Source: Enoplolaimus lenunculus (Eukaryota; Nematoda; Enoplea; Enoplida; Thoracostomopsidae). From it: 64,000 nucleotides of DNA. The position numbers and the translations under genes are program-made. Every line of letters begins with the position of its first letter. The stretch's first letter is position 1. Positions 1-12,548 of the stretch are shown here, piece by piece. Location: assembly GCA_030248215.1 (NCBI GenBank), contig JASANG010002281.1, positions 1-64,000 of the forward strand, given 5' to 3'. The notes below the pieces were generated by a model, which worked only from the letters and a program-made list of their open reading frames with translations, searched no databases and was not told the origin of the DNA.

Positions 1-1596
1 TGTTTTTTCACTTCTCTAATGTTCTCATGAATAAATTTTCATTCCTGTTCATTAATTTCCAACTTTCTTCCCTTCTACTTTTCAACACCAATTGCAGAGT
101 AGGGCTGCATTTGTCGTGCAAAAATTAATTTACACACTATATGCGCAACCGTGTGGCAATTCAATTGCGTTGCCGTACCGTACCAGTCGGAGCCGGACGA
201 CTCCGGATGGCCGTGAACTGTACCCCTTTGATAGTTGAAAAGTTAGACGCCACAAATAGTTTCATGATGTAAGGAAATGGTGTTTGTGTTGGCAACAATT
301 AATTGGAAGCAAAATACGTCATTTTATTCGTGTGAATATTCCATCGCTGCATACTTGATAAAGATTAAGCGAACAGAAGAGGGATTTAGAAATATATCCC
401 CCGAAATATCTGGGAAGTTTCACGGTCGCTAAAACTTCCAGACATGATTGTTTTTTCCGAAATGTGATTCTGGCAACGCCCCAGGCGTTTAGTTAATTTT
501 TTAGTGAGCGGCGTGACTAATATTTTTATAAAAATTGCCGTAGAGTTACTTATACTTTCGGCACAAAAATCTATAAGAGCTTGTGTCACCAGAATGTCTG
601 AAAATTTTACTTGATACGTTAAGGTACAGTTTCAGCTGTTTCAATTGGTCAAGTATTAAATACAGCAATTTTTTTGTGTTCGCAAACAAAAATTAGCGAT
701 GAAAATTTTAGTTTAAAAAATATCCTTTGGTTTTATTAGTTTTGATGAATTTTGGAATATATATCTAGTTGCACCAGGTTAGTTTTTTGAGCGATTCTTG
801 TGGGTGCTAAAAATAAAATTCGCACACATTTCGGCTGTTTTTTGGCTTTCCGTGTTTTATTTTGTCTAAAGTTGTTTCGTATGTCATTGTAGAGCCCAGG
901 GTTTTTGGCACAACACCAAAAATAAATTGTTTGTATTGCACGGCGAAAATCAGTGTTTTATGGCTAATAAATGGGATGAAGGGGATACGCTGCAATAAAG
1001 GTTTCTGTCGGGAAAATTGGTTATTCACTAATTGCCAAGTTTTGTACTTTGGGTAATATTGTTGTAATCCGTATTTGCTGCCCTAAAGGTATTTTTTTCT
1101 TTTAGGCTCTCAACCCCTCTGTTAGTTGGCAGTATTCTGCACATTATAAGTATTTCAGATTACTCAGAAGCAATATTAAAACACTTCCAGTTTGTCCACT
1201 GAAATTTTTTCAAATCGATATGGGCTCGCGCAAAATCGTACCTTATAACAACTTCTATAATGACAAATGTTTTGAATCTGCTAATTTAAAGCAAGTGTTT
1301 TAAGTTGAAATTTAAAAACGTCAAATAAAATGAAACACCTTTTGGTTGCTGTTCACCGGGGACATTTTTAGGCTTAAAAATACACGTCGGCGGAATCCGT
1401 TTTGTTTAACAGTTGGCCGCTCCCGTTGAAATTGTCATTTTCGAAAGAGTGTTGCCAGGGGAGAGAATTGGTATACGTTGGAACTAACCCACCAAAAAAT
1501 CTTGGATCCCCAACTAGAAACCCTGCTTATGCACAATGATTTGTGCTATAATTTCGATATAATTGTTGAGAATGTGTGTATAGCGTAAAATTTTAC
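1..1596. other. No gene recognised; downstream side of ENPP
   Basis: This AT-rich stretch should contain the next exon of the ENPP gene, because the last exon seen ends mid-domain at 1597 with a good donor. I looked on the minus strand for the usual continuation of the ENPP catalytic domain (the segment ending in a G-W motif and the final metal-binding His) and found nothing convincing. The short open frames here look random. The rest of the gene probably lies beyond the left edge of the window. Confidence 0.5.
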
Positions 1597-4500
1597 CTTT
1601 GCGAGGTCGAATATGAAGCATAATGTCAGAAACTACAACAATCTCAAACAAATCCGGACGTGGAAATACTGGAACAACGCCAATGATTGTCGCAAATCCA
1701 TGGTCACTAACAACCATAATATTTGTGTCTTCGAACAGCCCATGATTTTCAAGCTAAAATTGCGTCTCCAGGTTTAAGCACCGCCACATTTTGAATTCTC
1801 GTAAATAGTTCTTAAATATGAATTTCAAGTAGAACAAAAAACACTGATTCAACGAGTCTTAGTGAAACTACTTGTATTAAGCTAAGCTCATACTTACTTT
1901 TTAATCAGTCTAGTTAAACATTTCAATCTTGTAAACCACATACGGATAGTTTGACCCGCTTACTTTCTAGTTAAACCATTATTCAAATCAGATGTTAGCT
2001 AATAGTATTGAGCGAAGCTTAGACATACTTACTTTTTAATCAGTGTAGTTAAACATTCCAATTTTATAAAGCACATTCAGATCAGATGTTTGAGTTATCG
2101 GTTTTGTAAGTTTAAAAACAATATATTCAGATTGCTCGCACCCAAAAACCTTGCAGTAACCATGATACTCAGTGAAATAATTTAAAATGTCCGAATTAAG
2201 GCTTAACCAATTAAGCTAATAAATTAGTTACTAGCTAACTAATAATTTGTCGATTTTGGATGTTTATAAACGATTTATTTAGATTGCATGCACTCAAAAC
2301 CCTTCAGTAACCGTATTAATCAGGGAAATACATTAAAATGTTCTTAGGCTTAACCGATTGAACTAAGTAAACTAAATTTTAACTCGTCTGTGACGCAAAG
2401 GTCAATAAAGTTAAGCACTGTTTATATGAGTGAAATATGCCATTTTGTGTCAGTTTAACCTTATCGAGCAAATATCCCAGTTGAGTGTTGACAATTCGAA
2501 GCTGTTGATCAACTTCCGGTGATTCTGGACCGTACAAGTGCCCATCGTGATCCGGCTGAAACAACTAAGGATAAATTTACTTCAATGAAACGTTGCAGTG
2601 CTAAAAATAGTTGCAACTACATGGTTATCCATTGACGAAGCCAGAGTTCGCGCGTTGCCTACGGGCACACGCGGACTGGGTTACAAATTTTAGACGCGGG
2701 TATATGCGCAGTTAAAACCCCAAAATCCAGAGTAACAATTTGCAATCTTTACACCCGTCTATACTTTAAATAACAAATGACAAACATATGTGGTTATGAT
2801 GAAAGTTGCACTTTTAAACTGTTTTTACCGTTTTTATAGGAAACAATTATTCAGTGTGTCGAAGTAATTCATTTATTGGGAAGGTTTCAATATTTGGGGC
2901 TGTAAATTATATTTTCGAAAAACTAAGCTATTTTTGTTTTAAAACAGAAGACAAAATGAAAGTAAGTGTGCGTCGGCGGGTAAAGCAATTTTGTCTTTTT
3001 ATTCCTGCGAGTATTAAGAAAATGTCATGCCGAAAGTTCTAGAATACAGCCTTGTCAGTTCACTGCAACAAACCAAATGGCATTGAAAAATTATATTCTC
3101 CTAACTGGATGCCGCTACTGTGCCCGTTTTGTTTCTCTGTGATAACCTAACCTGGTTATGGTACATCATCAAAAGTTGAACTCCGTCTTTGACCATCCAC
3201 TGATCAATTGCCAAATCCACCCTGTCTTTGAACGGAATTGAAACGTTATAAGTCAGATAATGACTCATTTTTATTCCCTGGATTCGATTTTCGCTTCCTG
3301 GCCAGAACGCTGTACCCACACCGTCACTCTTCCCTCCATGCTGTCTGATCCACGTCACCCAGATTGGTTCACCTTAAATGTGAAAGTTTTCATATTGTGT
3401 TACCTACAATTCTAGTATTTTTTAACTAAAAAAGTCTTACCAATATTTGGAACTTTAAAACCAGAAACTACTAGATATTGCAATGAAAATCTGAATCGAG
3501 TGTTTCTTGAAACATCAAATTCATAAAAATTTGTCAATACACAAGCAGATGTAAAACATGGATTTTCCACATCTTCCCAGCCTATTCGTACAACCCATCT
3601 CACAAACGAATGAAACAATAGTCTGGAATACATCAAGACATAGTCCTGCTATTAACATTTCGATACTGCGTCTACGTGAATTGAAGCTCAACGGAGTGTC
3701 CTGATTTTGAATATAAGTACATAAACCTTACAGTAGGAAATTCTAAACTAAAAGGAATGTTTAACCAGCCTTTCGATTGTTTATAAGACGGTCATAAGAA
3801 TATGGACCAATAAGACCGCAAATTTTATACGTTAAAAGAAGAAATTTTTGTTAAATTCACAACACATACGACAGGGCTTTGTGAACATATTGTCTTAAAT
3901 ATAAAATTTTGATAAAAAGCTAAAATTTTTTAATGAAAAAATGCTTTGGAAATTTCAATCCGCACTGATCAATGAGTAACAATGCTCTAACGCTACGTTT
4001 GGTTATCATAAGGATACAGTAGTGTCTTTTATCATATGCTTAACAAAAAGTTTAGATTTAAACGACTGCTTCATATTTCCCAATGTTTGATAACCTGGGG
4101 ATTCTAATAAACTCCAAAATTTGAATTTTCCACTAAAATCTGAATTTCCCGACAAAATTTAAATTTTCCCGCCGTAAACTTGGATTACACCGCCGAAATC
4201 ATAAGTTTTGAGCCAAACTACGCTGGCACCATACCATAGTACAGCAAGATATCCGATAGCCTAGCTTACACCTATCAAGTTTTATTTGTTATATGTCCTA
4301 ATTGAGATGGTAGACACATGGTGTCTTCTTAATAAAGCAAAGTTATGGCTTCCTTGATCGAAATTAAGCATTTACTTACTTAAGTCGGTAACTTAAATAA
4401 CCACCGGAGCATAACTTTGGTAAACACTATATAATTAAGTAAGGTTTCATAAACGCAACTATATTGTCTCTATAGCCATTTTACTCCAAAAAATCCTAAA

Positions 4501-4888
4501 TCTGAGTCTAAGCCTGCAAATTGCGTCTAAATTTACTTAAAAGTTTTCAATTCAGCCCAAGCGCAGGGTTACCTATACCCGAAATAGTGGCTTACCTAAA
4601 TATACAGTATCCATTGTTTTTGCTTCGTCCGACCGTACATCAACCGTACGTCCAATATCCTGAAGGTATACGTCATTCATAACAATTCCTGTTGCGTCCT
4701 CGTACAGTCCGGTGGCAATAGAATAATGGTTAGGAAACGTTTTTGTACTGAAAACATTTTTGATACCCGAACGCGCCCATACACCACCGGCAATTATTCG
4801 CAAAAAATTATTCCCCGCAACCGGTAGGCGATAAATGTAATCGAACCGAAACCCATCGAATGAAACGATTATCAGTCGCTCGGGATTT
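1597..4888 (-). CDS. ENPP: ENPP4/5-like ectonucleotide pyrophosphatase/phosphodiesterase, partial
   Basis: Four internal exons on the minus strand join in frame: 4888-4596, 3372-3152, 2555-2460 and 1753-1597 (767 nt, about 255 residues). They cover the first part of the type I phosphodiesterase domain. Visible metal and catalytic motifs are SFDGFR (first Asp), KTFPNHY (Thr nucleophile), DHDGHLYGPESP (Asp/His pair) and VVSDHGF (second Asp/His pair). The order and spacing match vertebrate ENPP4/ENPP5, including the segment EPIWVTW before FWPGSEN. Exon junctions were chosen because GT-AG sites sit exactly where the family alignment needs them; for example, joining 2460 to 1753 restores the family spacing between GYLLDK and SDHGF. 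The family consists of membrane-anchored or secreted ectoenzymes cleaving nucleotide or lipid phosphodiesters; the substrate here is unknown. The signal-peptide exon, the last third of the domain and any membrane anchor were not found. Confidence 0.9.
1860..2340 (+). repeat. Intronic copies of a composite tandem repeat of about 165 bp
   Basis: A head unit (AGCTCATACTTACTTTTTAA and neighbours) occurs twice near 1890 and 2010. It is followed by two copies of a body unit that includes ATTCAGATTGCTCGCACCC, a run of A's, CTTCAGTAACC and CAGTGAAATA. The same head and body recur at 44225-45030, and the body in reverse orientation at 58170-58490. The array lies in the ENPP intron between the exons at 1597-1753 and 2460-2555. 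Confidence 0.7.
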
Positions 4889-6110
4889 CTGAAATCAATT
4901 ACAACTAAAATAGTCAAAAAAATTAATAATAGAATTTATTCGCAAAAGCATCGTCAGGCAGGCTTGCAATTATAAAAAACTTGGCAGAGAGTCTCCTTCA
5001 CTACGAAAATCTTCGCCACCCCTGGATGAAAAATTTTAGTATTGCATTAAGACATTCAATGTTGGAATCGTTTTTCTTTCCGCCTCTGAAAATATCCACG
5101 CCGCTCTACTAAGAATTCTTGGTTGCAAAGCTGTTGTAATTCAGCAACAAAACTGCGCTAGAAAAACATTGCTCAGCACTTGAGCAACAACATGGCATAT
5201 GGTTTATATTCCCATTAATACTATAGTAATTAGATCAGCATATTCGTTTTATGTAACCTGGAAAAACATTAATGACAAACGGCGTCCGAAATCATGTTAA
5301 CTATTGATTCTTCTGAAACACATTTGGACAGCAAAACTATTTCTAAAGTTGAAAATTTTTGGCAGGTTTTGTTAGGAATTTTCAGCAATTTCCTGGATAA
5401 TGGCAGGAAAAGCAATTAAAATTTATTGCTATTGTATATAATGTGACTTGAACATTTGCATTTATTGTAATTGTGTATGTGCTGTGAGTGTCTACGGACT
5501 TATAAAATTAGCAATAACCATACACTAAAAATCGAGTAAAATCAAACGTCGACTAACGGCAAACCGTTTTAAAGCATTAATTGCGATTTGTTTTGTGACA
5601 ACGCCTTATTTAAGAAAGCACTAACAAAATCGGTCACCAGAACTCTAAGTCATCAACTATGTCACTATACAATGCTAGTATGAAATTCAATTAGCTTATC
5701 AAAGAAAGACAAATGACAATTTAGTACGTTTTTGTCGAAAAGTTCAGCACACATGCACTGATTCCAAAGCTAAATCTTTCTGCATTTCAGAAATTGTTTT
5801 GCTTTTCAGTCAGGCAAATAATCTCTTTCTTACATAAAGAAAGTTAAAGAAATTTTGCTGTGTGCAATATGGTTCAGAAGAAATAATAGTTAACATAATT
5901 TCGGATGCCATTGATATTTGTTTTTCAGGTTACAGTTACTGTTCTTTAAGTAGGCATATGAAACATGTCCCATGTTGATCAAGTGCTGAGCAGTTTGTTT
6001 TCTAATTTCAACCGTTTTACCTAGCTGCTGCTTAATCCATCAATCTAAACTATAAAAAAAGACAAGACTGGTTAAATAAAATACTGTTTAAATAAATGAT
6101 TTGATTGAGA
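4889..6110. other. 5' flank or first intron of ENPP; no gene seen
   Basis: AT-rich sequence upstream (on the minus strand) of the first ENPP exon found. A first exon encoding a signal peptide is expected here or further to the right, and none could be picked out. No long open frame, repeat array or RNA gene was recognised. Confidence 0.5.
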
Positions 6111-6129
6111 TAATCTATTGTTGCGGCAA

Positions 6130-6750
6130 CAAGCGTCTACCAAAGTATTTGTATGAAACCAAGTGTTGGGCAAAACAAACCATGATGTTGAAACAGTCAT
6201 TGAGCTGAAACGAACCGTTATGATGAAACCGACTGTTGGAGTGAAAACAGCTATTGAAGTAAATCCAACTGTTAGGGTGAAAACAACCATTGTGGAGAAA
6301 CCAACTGTAAACCAACCATTGAGGTGAAAGCAACCGTTGGGGTAAAACCAATCGTTGGGGGAAACCAACAGTTGGAATGAAACCAACTGTTTTTGTCAAA
6401 CCAACTGTTGGTGCGAAACCAACCGATAAAGTAAAAAGCCAAGGGTTGGGGTGAAACCAAAAGTTTGGATGAAATCAACAACTGGGCTGAAACTAACCGT
6501 TAAAGTGAACCCCACCACGGGAGTGAACACAACCACTAGAGTGAAACCAACCGTTGGAGTGAAACCAACCATTGGAGTGAAACCAACCATTGGTGTGAAA
6601 CCATCCATTTGAGTAAAGCCAACCGTTTGAGTGAAACCAATCGTTGAAGTGAAACCAGCAGTTGGGGTGAAATCAGCCGTTGGGATGAATACAACCGTTA
6701 GTGTGATACCAACCGTTCGGGTGAAACCAATATTTGGGATCATTAAAGAA
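6130..6750 (+). repeat. Degenerate 18-bp minisatellite (GTGAAACCAACCGTTGGA)
   Basis: About 30 imperfect tandem copies of an 18-bp unit, consensus near GTGAAACCAACCGTTGGA. Because the period is a multiple of three, several frames stay open for 70-136 codons on the minus strand (Val-Gly-Phe-Thr-Pro-Thr-like hexapeptides). Small length shifts move the repeat between frames, and no initiation or splice context stands out. It is treated as non-coding DNA between ENPP and the NETO-like gene. Confidence 0.85.
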
Positions 6751-9471
6751 TACACCTTGTGTAGAAACAATACAGCATATATGTACAGATTCAATTCGTG
6801 TTGCATTACAACGCTGCGAAATTATAACCGTAAAATTAAATAGCTAATTTGTAACAAGTGCTTAACCGAAATACAAAATTTGGTGCACTTTTTGTAAAAA
6901 GTATTTGACCATAACTACTGAAGGCCACGCTCGTTTGGCAAATCCTTTGTCACGGGTATTTCCTACTTAACAGACTACATGTGTACCAAATTTGAACTAA
7001 AGAGGTGATATTACTTGAGCACCAACATGTGAACTAAACTGAAAATTGAACTTGAGATGCCTCATCCATATATATGAACATTATTGCGTTCATATGATTA
7101 TTAAACATTTTTCTGAAGTTTAGCACCATTTTTCTAAAGACATCGGCACTGCCGAGGCTAATCTAAAACGACCTTTACGGAGCTGATATGTGGCCCACAT
7201 TTGTGAAACAAATTTATTCGCCATGAAGTCATGCATTTTAATGCACAGGCACAAATGAGTTCAAACATTTTATAAAGAATATTTCTTGTCAGCGCAATCC
7301 GCAGCTGCTGTTTTGCAAGTTTACACATTCACTATTAACGGTTTTTTGCCTAAATTTCAAAAATTGCAGCAACTAAATAATATATAACAAACGCACCGTC
7401 GGCAATCAGTGTTGCGCAGAAAATCTCAAAGACGTTCTTTAATTAATGACCTTTTAGCAGATGCACCGGAAACATTCGTTCTGAATTGGGCGCTAACCGT
7501 TTGAAGGGTACTATACCCTACTACTGGCGCTGTATTGTGAACCAGAAGCTTAAAGTCGAAAAGGAATTGAAATAACGAATCATTTCAGCTTCTATCGTAG
7601 ACCAGAGTACTATTAAGACGACCCATATTAATTATAAAGGACTCCGAACTGAGATTGAGGCTTAGCCTAAGCCTAGGTCTAAGCGTATTTCAAATCATAA
7701 TCCTAATCGTTATCTTCAGCTTAAACCGAAATGTAAGCATAAGTCTTTCAGTTCCTAAGCTCCCAATGTTCCTGTCTTTCAGAGGACTAGCGGCTTTAAT
7801 TAGCATAGACCTTCAAAAGAAGACCGTCAAATGAAACGGTGCCATCTGGTTTTGAAACTTTTCGTACCTTCGTGAACATTTGTCGTCATTGTTGGTAGCA
7901 GAGACTCCTGAAATATACTACTCGTGATGAAAACTTTCCTCCATGTTATGAGCCCATAGTAAACTTAAGCTTTGGACTAGTTTTTTGCTTAAGCTTTAGG
8001 CTCAGGTATAAGATCATTCTTACACTTAGGCTTATGCGGGATTCACGTTATAACCGGGGCAGCTTGAGACACGTTTTGTTTCTATTAGACTACTGGGTAA
8101 CATTTTGTCTGCTTATGGACTCCATATCTTATTCAATATATCGTATGTGTCTGCTACTACCATGTGTGGGTCACCTTTTGTCCTTCAATATCATATATCA
8201 TATGATACAGGTTATTGTCGGCGAATATGATATTTCAAATGTCAGCATACATGAGGTAACATACCCAAATTATCCTGTTGAGTATCATATATTAGATGCA
8301 GATAAACTGTTTGCATCGCAAAATCTTTACATTTTCCCCAAACTCACTCTTCACCCCTGACCTACCTGAACATGGCAGCAAACAGAAAGAAATCAACAGT
8401 ATTAGTATCATAACCGTCCAGGGTTTAATAATTATCCATTGAGTAACTATACCATTTGCAAAGTATTGCACTGCAGTAAATGCAATTTTTCACATGCGTG
8501 ACAGGTAGCAAAACATTCACATAGTATTCTAGCAATTGATCCAGAACTTTACGGTGGGGCAGAATGTTTTTGGGCGTCGAAACGCTATCCTTTTTAAAGT
8601 AAATTTAGTAAATGTTCCGATTGAGGGCAACGTCTATCGGGCCGAAAGCGCAATTTTTTGAATCATCGGCGAGTCTTGGGAGTGTAGTAATCGCTCACGG
8701 GAGCAGCGCAAACTTTACCAAGCAGCCCATAAAAGACTCTGAAAGACGTGTTACTTCGGTTAGCAAGTTCTAGAAGCGTAAAGCATAAATTTGTAGCATC
8801 GGCTCTACAGCTGGAAACTTCTTCAAAATTCAAAGTTGAATTCGGTTTTTTAATAAAAATTGACCCATAGACAGTCTGTCTTTGTAGGGTTTTTGGTTTA
8901 TGGCTAAGTGTAGGTATAAACTGTTACTTTGAAAAGTCAACCACATATCGGGGTGTAGCAAAGATTTCAGTTCACTAGGGTATTGCCTCATGTGAGTGAA
9001 ACACTTATGAGCTCAAGAATCCAAAATTTCACTCTAAAAGCTTATAAGTCCTGGGATCCATTAAAGTCCCCCTAAAATATCAATTTGAGTCCCCCTAGTG
9101 ACATCAGTTAAACTTCCCCCTAGTGCTATCAATTAAAGTGATATCCATTAAAGGTCACCCCTAGAATGTTACGATATTAAAAATATTTGTTTGTGAGAAA
9201 CAAAATAGGTGTTTCTGGGGTCAAAGCCAATATTTGAGTTGCTACAAGAATATCTCAATGAGTTTTGTTGGCGCGATCGTTTTCAAGAAGGTGTTTTGCG
9301 CTCTTATGTACTCATATCAGAGAACAGTTTCACTGTACTTAAAACGCGCTCAAGGCCTATCTTTATCCCAACATCCCTTTAGAGGGCTACTAATTGCTTT
9401 GAACCTTTGTCAACGTAAACCCCTGAGATGCATACATGTATAATTTAATGTGTTAAGGTACATGTTTTTGT
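6751..9471. other. Gene-free spacer
   Basis: No gene was recognised. A short CCTAAGC-like tract lies near 7650-7700 and a small AT-rich near-palindromic patch (ATATCATATATCATATGATA) near 8190-8210. A 108-codon plus-strand frame at 8034-8360 spans that patch and has no recognisable protein features. Confidence 0.5.
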
Positions 9472-9479
9472 GTTATCAA

Positions 9480-9863
9480 CATGGTGTAACCGGAAATTCG
9501 TTTCCGTTTACCGGCAAAAATCGTTGTCTGTTTCCAGTTATAGAAATACCGGAAATTTGATTAGTTTTACGCTGCAAAACTTGTTATGAACAATGTACAC
9601 ATTTCGCAATTTTGCTTTACGAGGTATATTACAAATGTTAGAAATAAGATAATAATTGCGAGAACCAACCAAAATCTTAAATATTTCGGTGCATCCGCTA
9701 TTTTTTCAAAGTTTCAGAAACCAAGGTGTATATTTATGCCTCAATTGTATTACGGCAGAAAAATAAACATCTTTGAAAGTTTTAAACTTCAATATCCGTG
9801 TTCTGTTTCCGTTAATTTGATCACTATCCGTTTCCATTATTATTTCTATCCGTTTACACCCTG
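9480..9863 (+). mobile_element. MITE of the CATGGTGTAACCGG / CCGTTTACACCCTG family
   Basis: The left end CATGGTGTAACCGGAAATTC and the right end ATCCGTTTACACCCTG are imperfect inverted repeats related to the CAGGGTGCAACCGG elements elsewhere in the window. The flanking 8-mers (GTTATCAA and GCTATTTG) match at only half their positions, so the target duplication is decayed or the ends are misplaced. The internal motif of repeated TTTCCGTTT-type tracts recurs near 34980, 38130, 36620 and 50690. Confidence 0.55.
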
Positions 9864-9871
9864 GCTATTTG

Positions 9872-10845
9872 AGGAATCTTCGCATTTGGTCAGTATGGCA
9901 CAAAACATATTTCATTTTATAAAATGAGTATTTTGAAAAAGTTCAATAAATTTTCAATTCTTTTAAAAGTTATTAACATTTCAAATATATCTGCATAGTG
10001 ACCAGGATGTGCCTGATCATTATTAATAATTTCTGTTTAATTCCAATGTTCTTCCGCAAACGAATAAATTTCTCGAATATTCGTATAAAATTTGACATAT
10101 CACAGCATATTTGTCAAATAATTCCGTTTCTAATGTTAACAAGGCTAGATTCTTAGTATTCGGAACAGTCTTTGCATGTAATTTCTACTTATAAGCAAAC
10201 AATATACTGTCTTTCCTCTTTGAGTGTTGAACCGCATACATGTGCCATATTATCAGTAGGTTGTAGAAAGGACAACTGTTTGGTCCAGAGTATGTCAGAA
10301 GGGATTCTGCTTATTTCATGTCACAAAGTCTGGCCGAAGGACCTGTATAGCGATTATACAAAGTTTTTTCGGAGGAACTCGTATTTTCAAACACTGTGTC
10401 CAAACAGTGTCCACATTGTCCCTACACCCTTTGAAGGGACTACTGCCAAAACGCACTGGCTAAATATACTCTCTGTTAAGTCCTAATGTCTCAAGAACGC
10501 TATTATTTTGTATCACCATTGCAGCGAAGTTCGCGGACATTTTTTACAGTAGCGTAGACAGTATAACGTGAATGACCCATTATATTCCGATTCAGAAAAG
10601 TGTCTGTTTCCTTTCGTCTTAAAGATGGACATTTTGGCAAAATTAAATTCCATAAAATTTGTTGCAAAATTTCTAACTCCACAATAAGTTTTCGTTTTTT
10701 CCTATTACAGTGTTCCAGTACGCTTAGGCTTAGGCTTAGGCTTATGCTTAGTCTTAGGCTTAGGCTTAAGGATTTTATAAATATATTTACAAAGAATATT
10801 GACCATTCATAAAGCATGCTGTTTTTGCAAAATAAACTCTGCAAA
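9872..10845. other. Gene-free spacer
   Basis: No recognisable gene. The longest frame, 104 codons at 10172-10486 on the plus strand, has no domain or splice context that I recognise. A short run of TTAGGC-like hexamers lies at 10720-10770. Confidence 0.45.
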
Positions 10846-10970
10846 ACTACTCTAATTAGGGTTTAGGGAGTCTATCCGCTTACGGACTCTTATTATCGAT
10901 ACAGACTCCTAATGATTGGGACTCAAAATGGGGACCACCTTCTTGTTACCCCCTCTTATACGGTTCACTG
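10846..10970 (-). mobile_element. Truncated copy of the pogo/Tigger-like MITE
   Basis: Read on the minus strand this starts CTATATTGCAGTGAACCGTA and continues through TTTTGAGTCCCAATC. That is the left part of the elements at 23419-23839 and 32540-32980. It stops at about 10846, so only the first 120 or so bases are present. Confidence 0.65.
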
Positions 10971-11265
10971 CAATATAGTTCCTCAGAAAAACGTTTCGCC
11001 CCTGATCTTTACATTAACAATTCCCTCAAACAATTTCTTTTCGCACAATCGTCTATTCTCTTAAACGTCGCTATGTTTTGATATTTGATTATAAAATTTG
11101 AAGGTATATACAAAGAAAAAACGTTGCACATTTAGAAGTATTTTAAGTTTTGTTAACAAGCAAAACTTGTTTAAAAATACAACTTTTGAGTAATTCTTAC
11201 CGAAACTTTTAATGTTTCACTGCTTTGTAAGAGTCGGCAAATATTTTGTAAGAGATAAAACTGTC

Positions 11266-11465
11266 AGCCAATGTAACTTTTAATGGCGTAACAGTAGATT
11301 AAGCGTATTCCTAAGCCTAAGCCTGAGCCTAAGCGTTGCAAAAATGTGTTCCTAAACCTAAGCCTAAGCCTAAAGCCTAAGCCTAAGGAAGCCTAAGGAA
11401 AAAATGTAATCTAGAATCAAAACCTACTCTTTTATAGACCCACTAGGCCCCTTAAAGTATGGGCC
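11266..11465 (-). mobile_element. MITE with CCTAAG (TTAGGC) core, left copy of an inverted pair
   Basis: It is bounded by an AGCCAATGTAACTTTTAATG-like left end and a CCTTAAAGTATGGGCC right end. The interior carries short arrays of CCTAAG hexamers separated by GCGTTGCAAAAATG. A second copy in opposite orientation lies at 11985-12228, and the pair flank about 520 bp. Confidence 0.65.
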
Positions 11466-11984
11466 AAACTTACTATGTAACAGGTGTTCAAAATAAAAAC
11501 AGAACCGATACGAACCATGCCATTAGTCAATATCTCTTCAGCCAGTGTTAGTTTAGGGCCGTGACATTTAAGTTTGCTCATTTTTCGCAGTCTCGCCTCA
11601 GCGAGGTCGGTTTAGATGATTTTTTTAATTTGCATATATGCTCGTTATATACTTTTCTTTCAAATCCCAACTGATATTTACCAACAGATATTTATCCAAC
11701 CAAAGTTTGTTAAAGAAACAAAGACGTAATCCTCGTTTATACGCCGGTTTGCGTTTACTGCGCCACGTACATGTATGCATAGTGAACAGGCAACGGTGAA
11801 CGTACAGCGTTTTTCGAAGGATTTAAGTCATCGATGAAAGATGAGTTTGAAAAATGGTTTAGGCTAAACAGAATACCAAAAACACACGTTTTGTAGAAGA
11901 ACATAAAAAAAGCTAATTTCTGCTGACACAGGAAGAAGTGTCAGTTGGTTTTTTAGCAGCTACGGGGCGTACAATTACAAAAAC

Positions 11985-12228
11985 GGCTCATGTTACTTTA
12001 AGGAGCGTCCAGGTTTCTTTATGAGTCCATAAAAGAGTAGGTTTAGATTCTATATTACATTTTTTGCTTAGGCTTAGGCTTAGGATTAGGATTAGGAACT
12101 CATTTTTGCAACGCTTAGGCTTAGGCTTAGGATTAGACTTAGGGACTCATTTTTGCAACGCCTAGGCTTAGGCTTAGGCTTAGGCATACGCTTAATCATG
12201 TCAGGCCATTTAAAGTATAACATTGGCC
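11985..12228 (+). mobile_element. MITE with TTAGGC core, right copy of an inverted pair
   Basis: The ends are GGCTCATGTTACTTTAAGG and TTTAAAGTATAACATTGGCC. The interior has three blocks of (TTAGGC/TTAGGA)n separated by AACTCATTTTTGCAACGC, the reverse complement of the spacer in the copy at 11266-11465. Confidence 0.65.
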
Positions 12229-12548
12229 ACAAAAATCATAAGTTGGAAGGTCGATTCCATGCCTCTAAAATAAAATACTACAAAGTTTAATAAAATTGAG
12301 ATTACAAAATATGTACGTGTTGCTGATAATGATTCTGTGTACTCTGTGAAACAGGCTCTCAAATTGTGCAAATCTTCCCGCGATCAGAATATTTGTTCAC
12401 GAGATATGGTCGAATAACAACTCATTTGGCGTCATTGAAATGACGAGGGAAAGCTTTGAGAAGTTGAACGGTGCACAATGTTGCAAAATCAGCCCATTTG
12501 TAGCAAACTCCAGTGGGGTGAGGAAATAAACCGAAAAAACCTGTTTTC

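Noticed and set aside
6396-6806. 136-codon minus-strand frame as a repetitive protein gene
   Set aside because: The open frame is explained by an 18-bp minisatellite. Frames switch between copies and no splice or start context supports it.
9586-9927. 113-codon plus-strand frame
   Set aside because: It lies almost wholly inside a MITE of the CATGGTGTAACCGG family and has no domain.
10720-12230. TTAGGC runs as nematode telomeric or subtelomeric sequence
   Set aside because: The runs are short, interstitial, mixed with TTAGGA/TTAGGT variants and bounded by inverted repeats of a MITE family. The genes do not look nematode-like.
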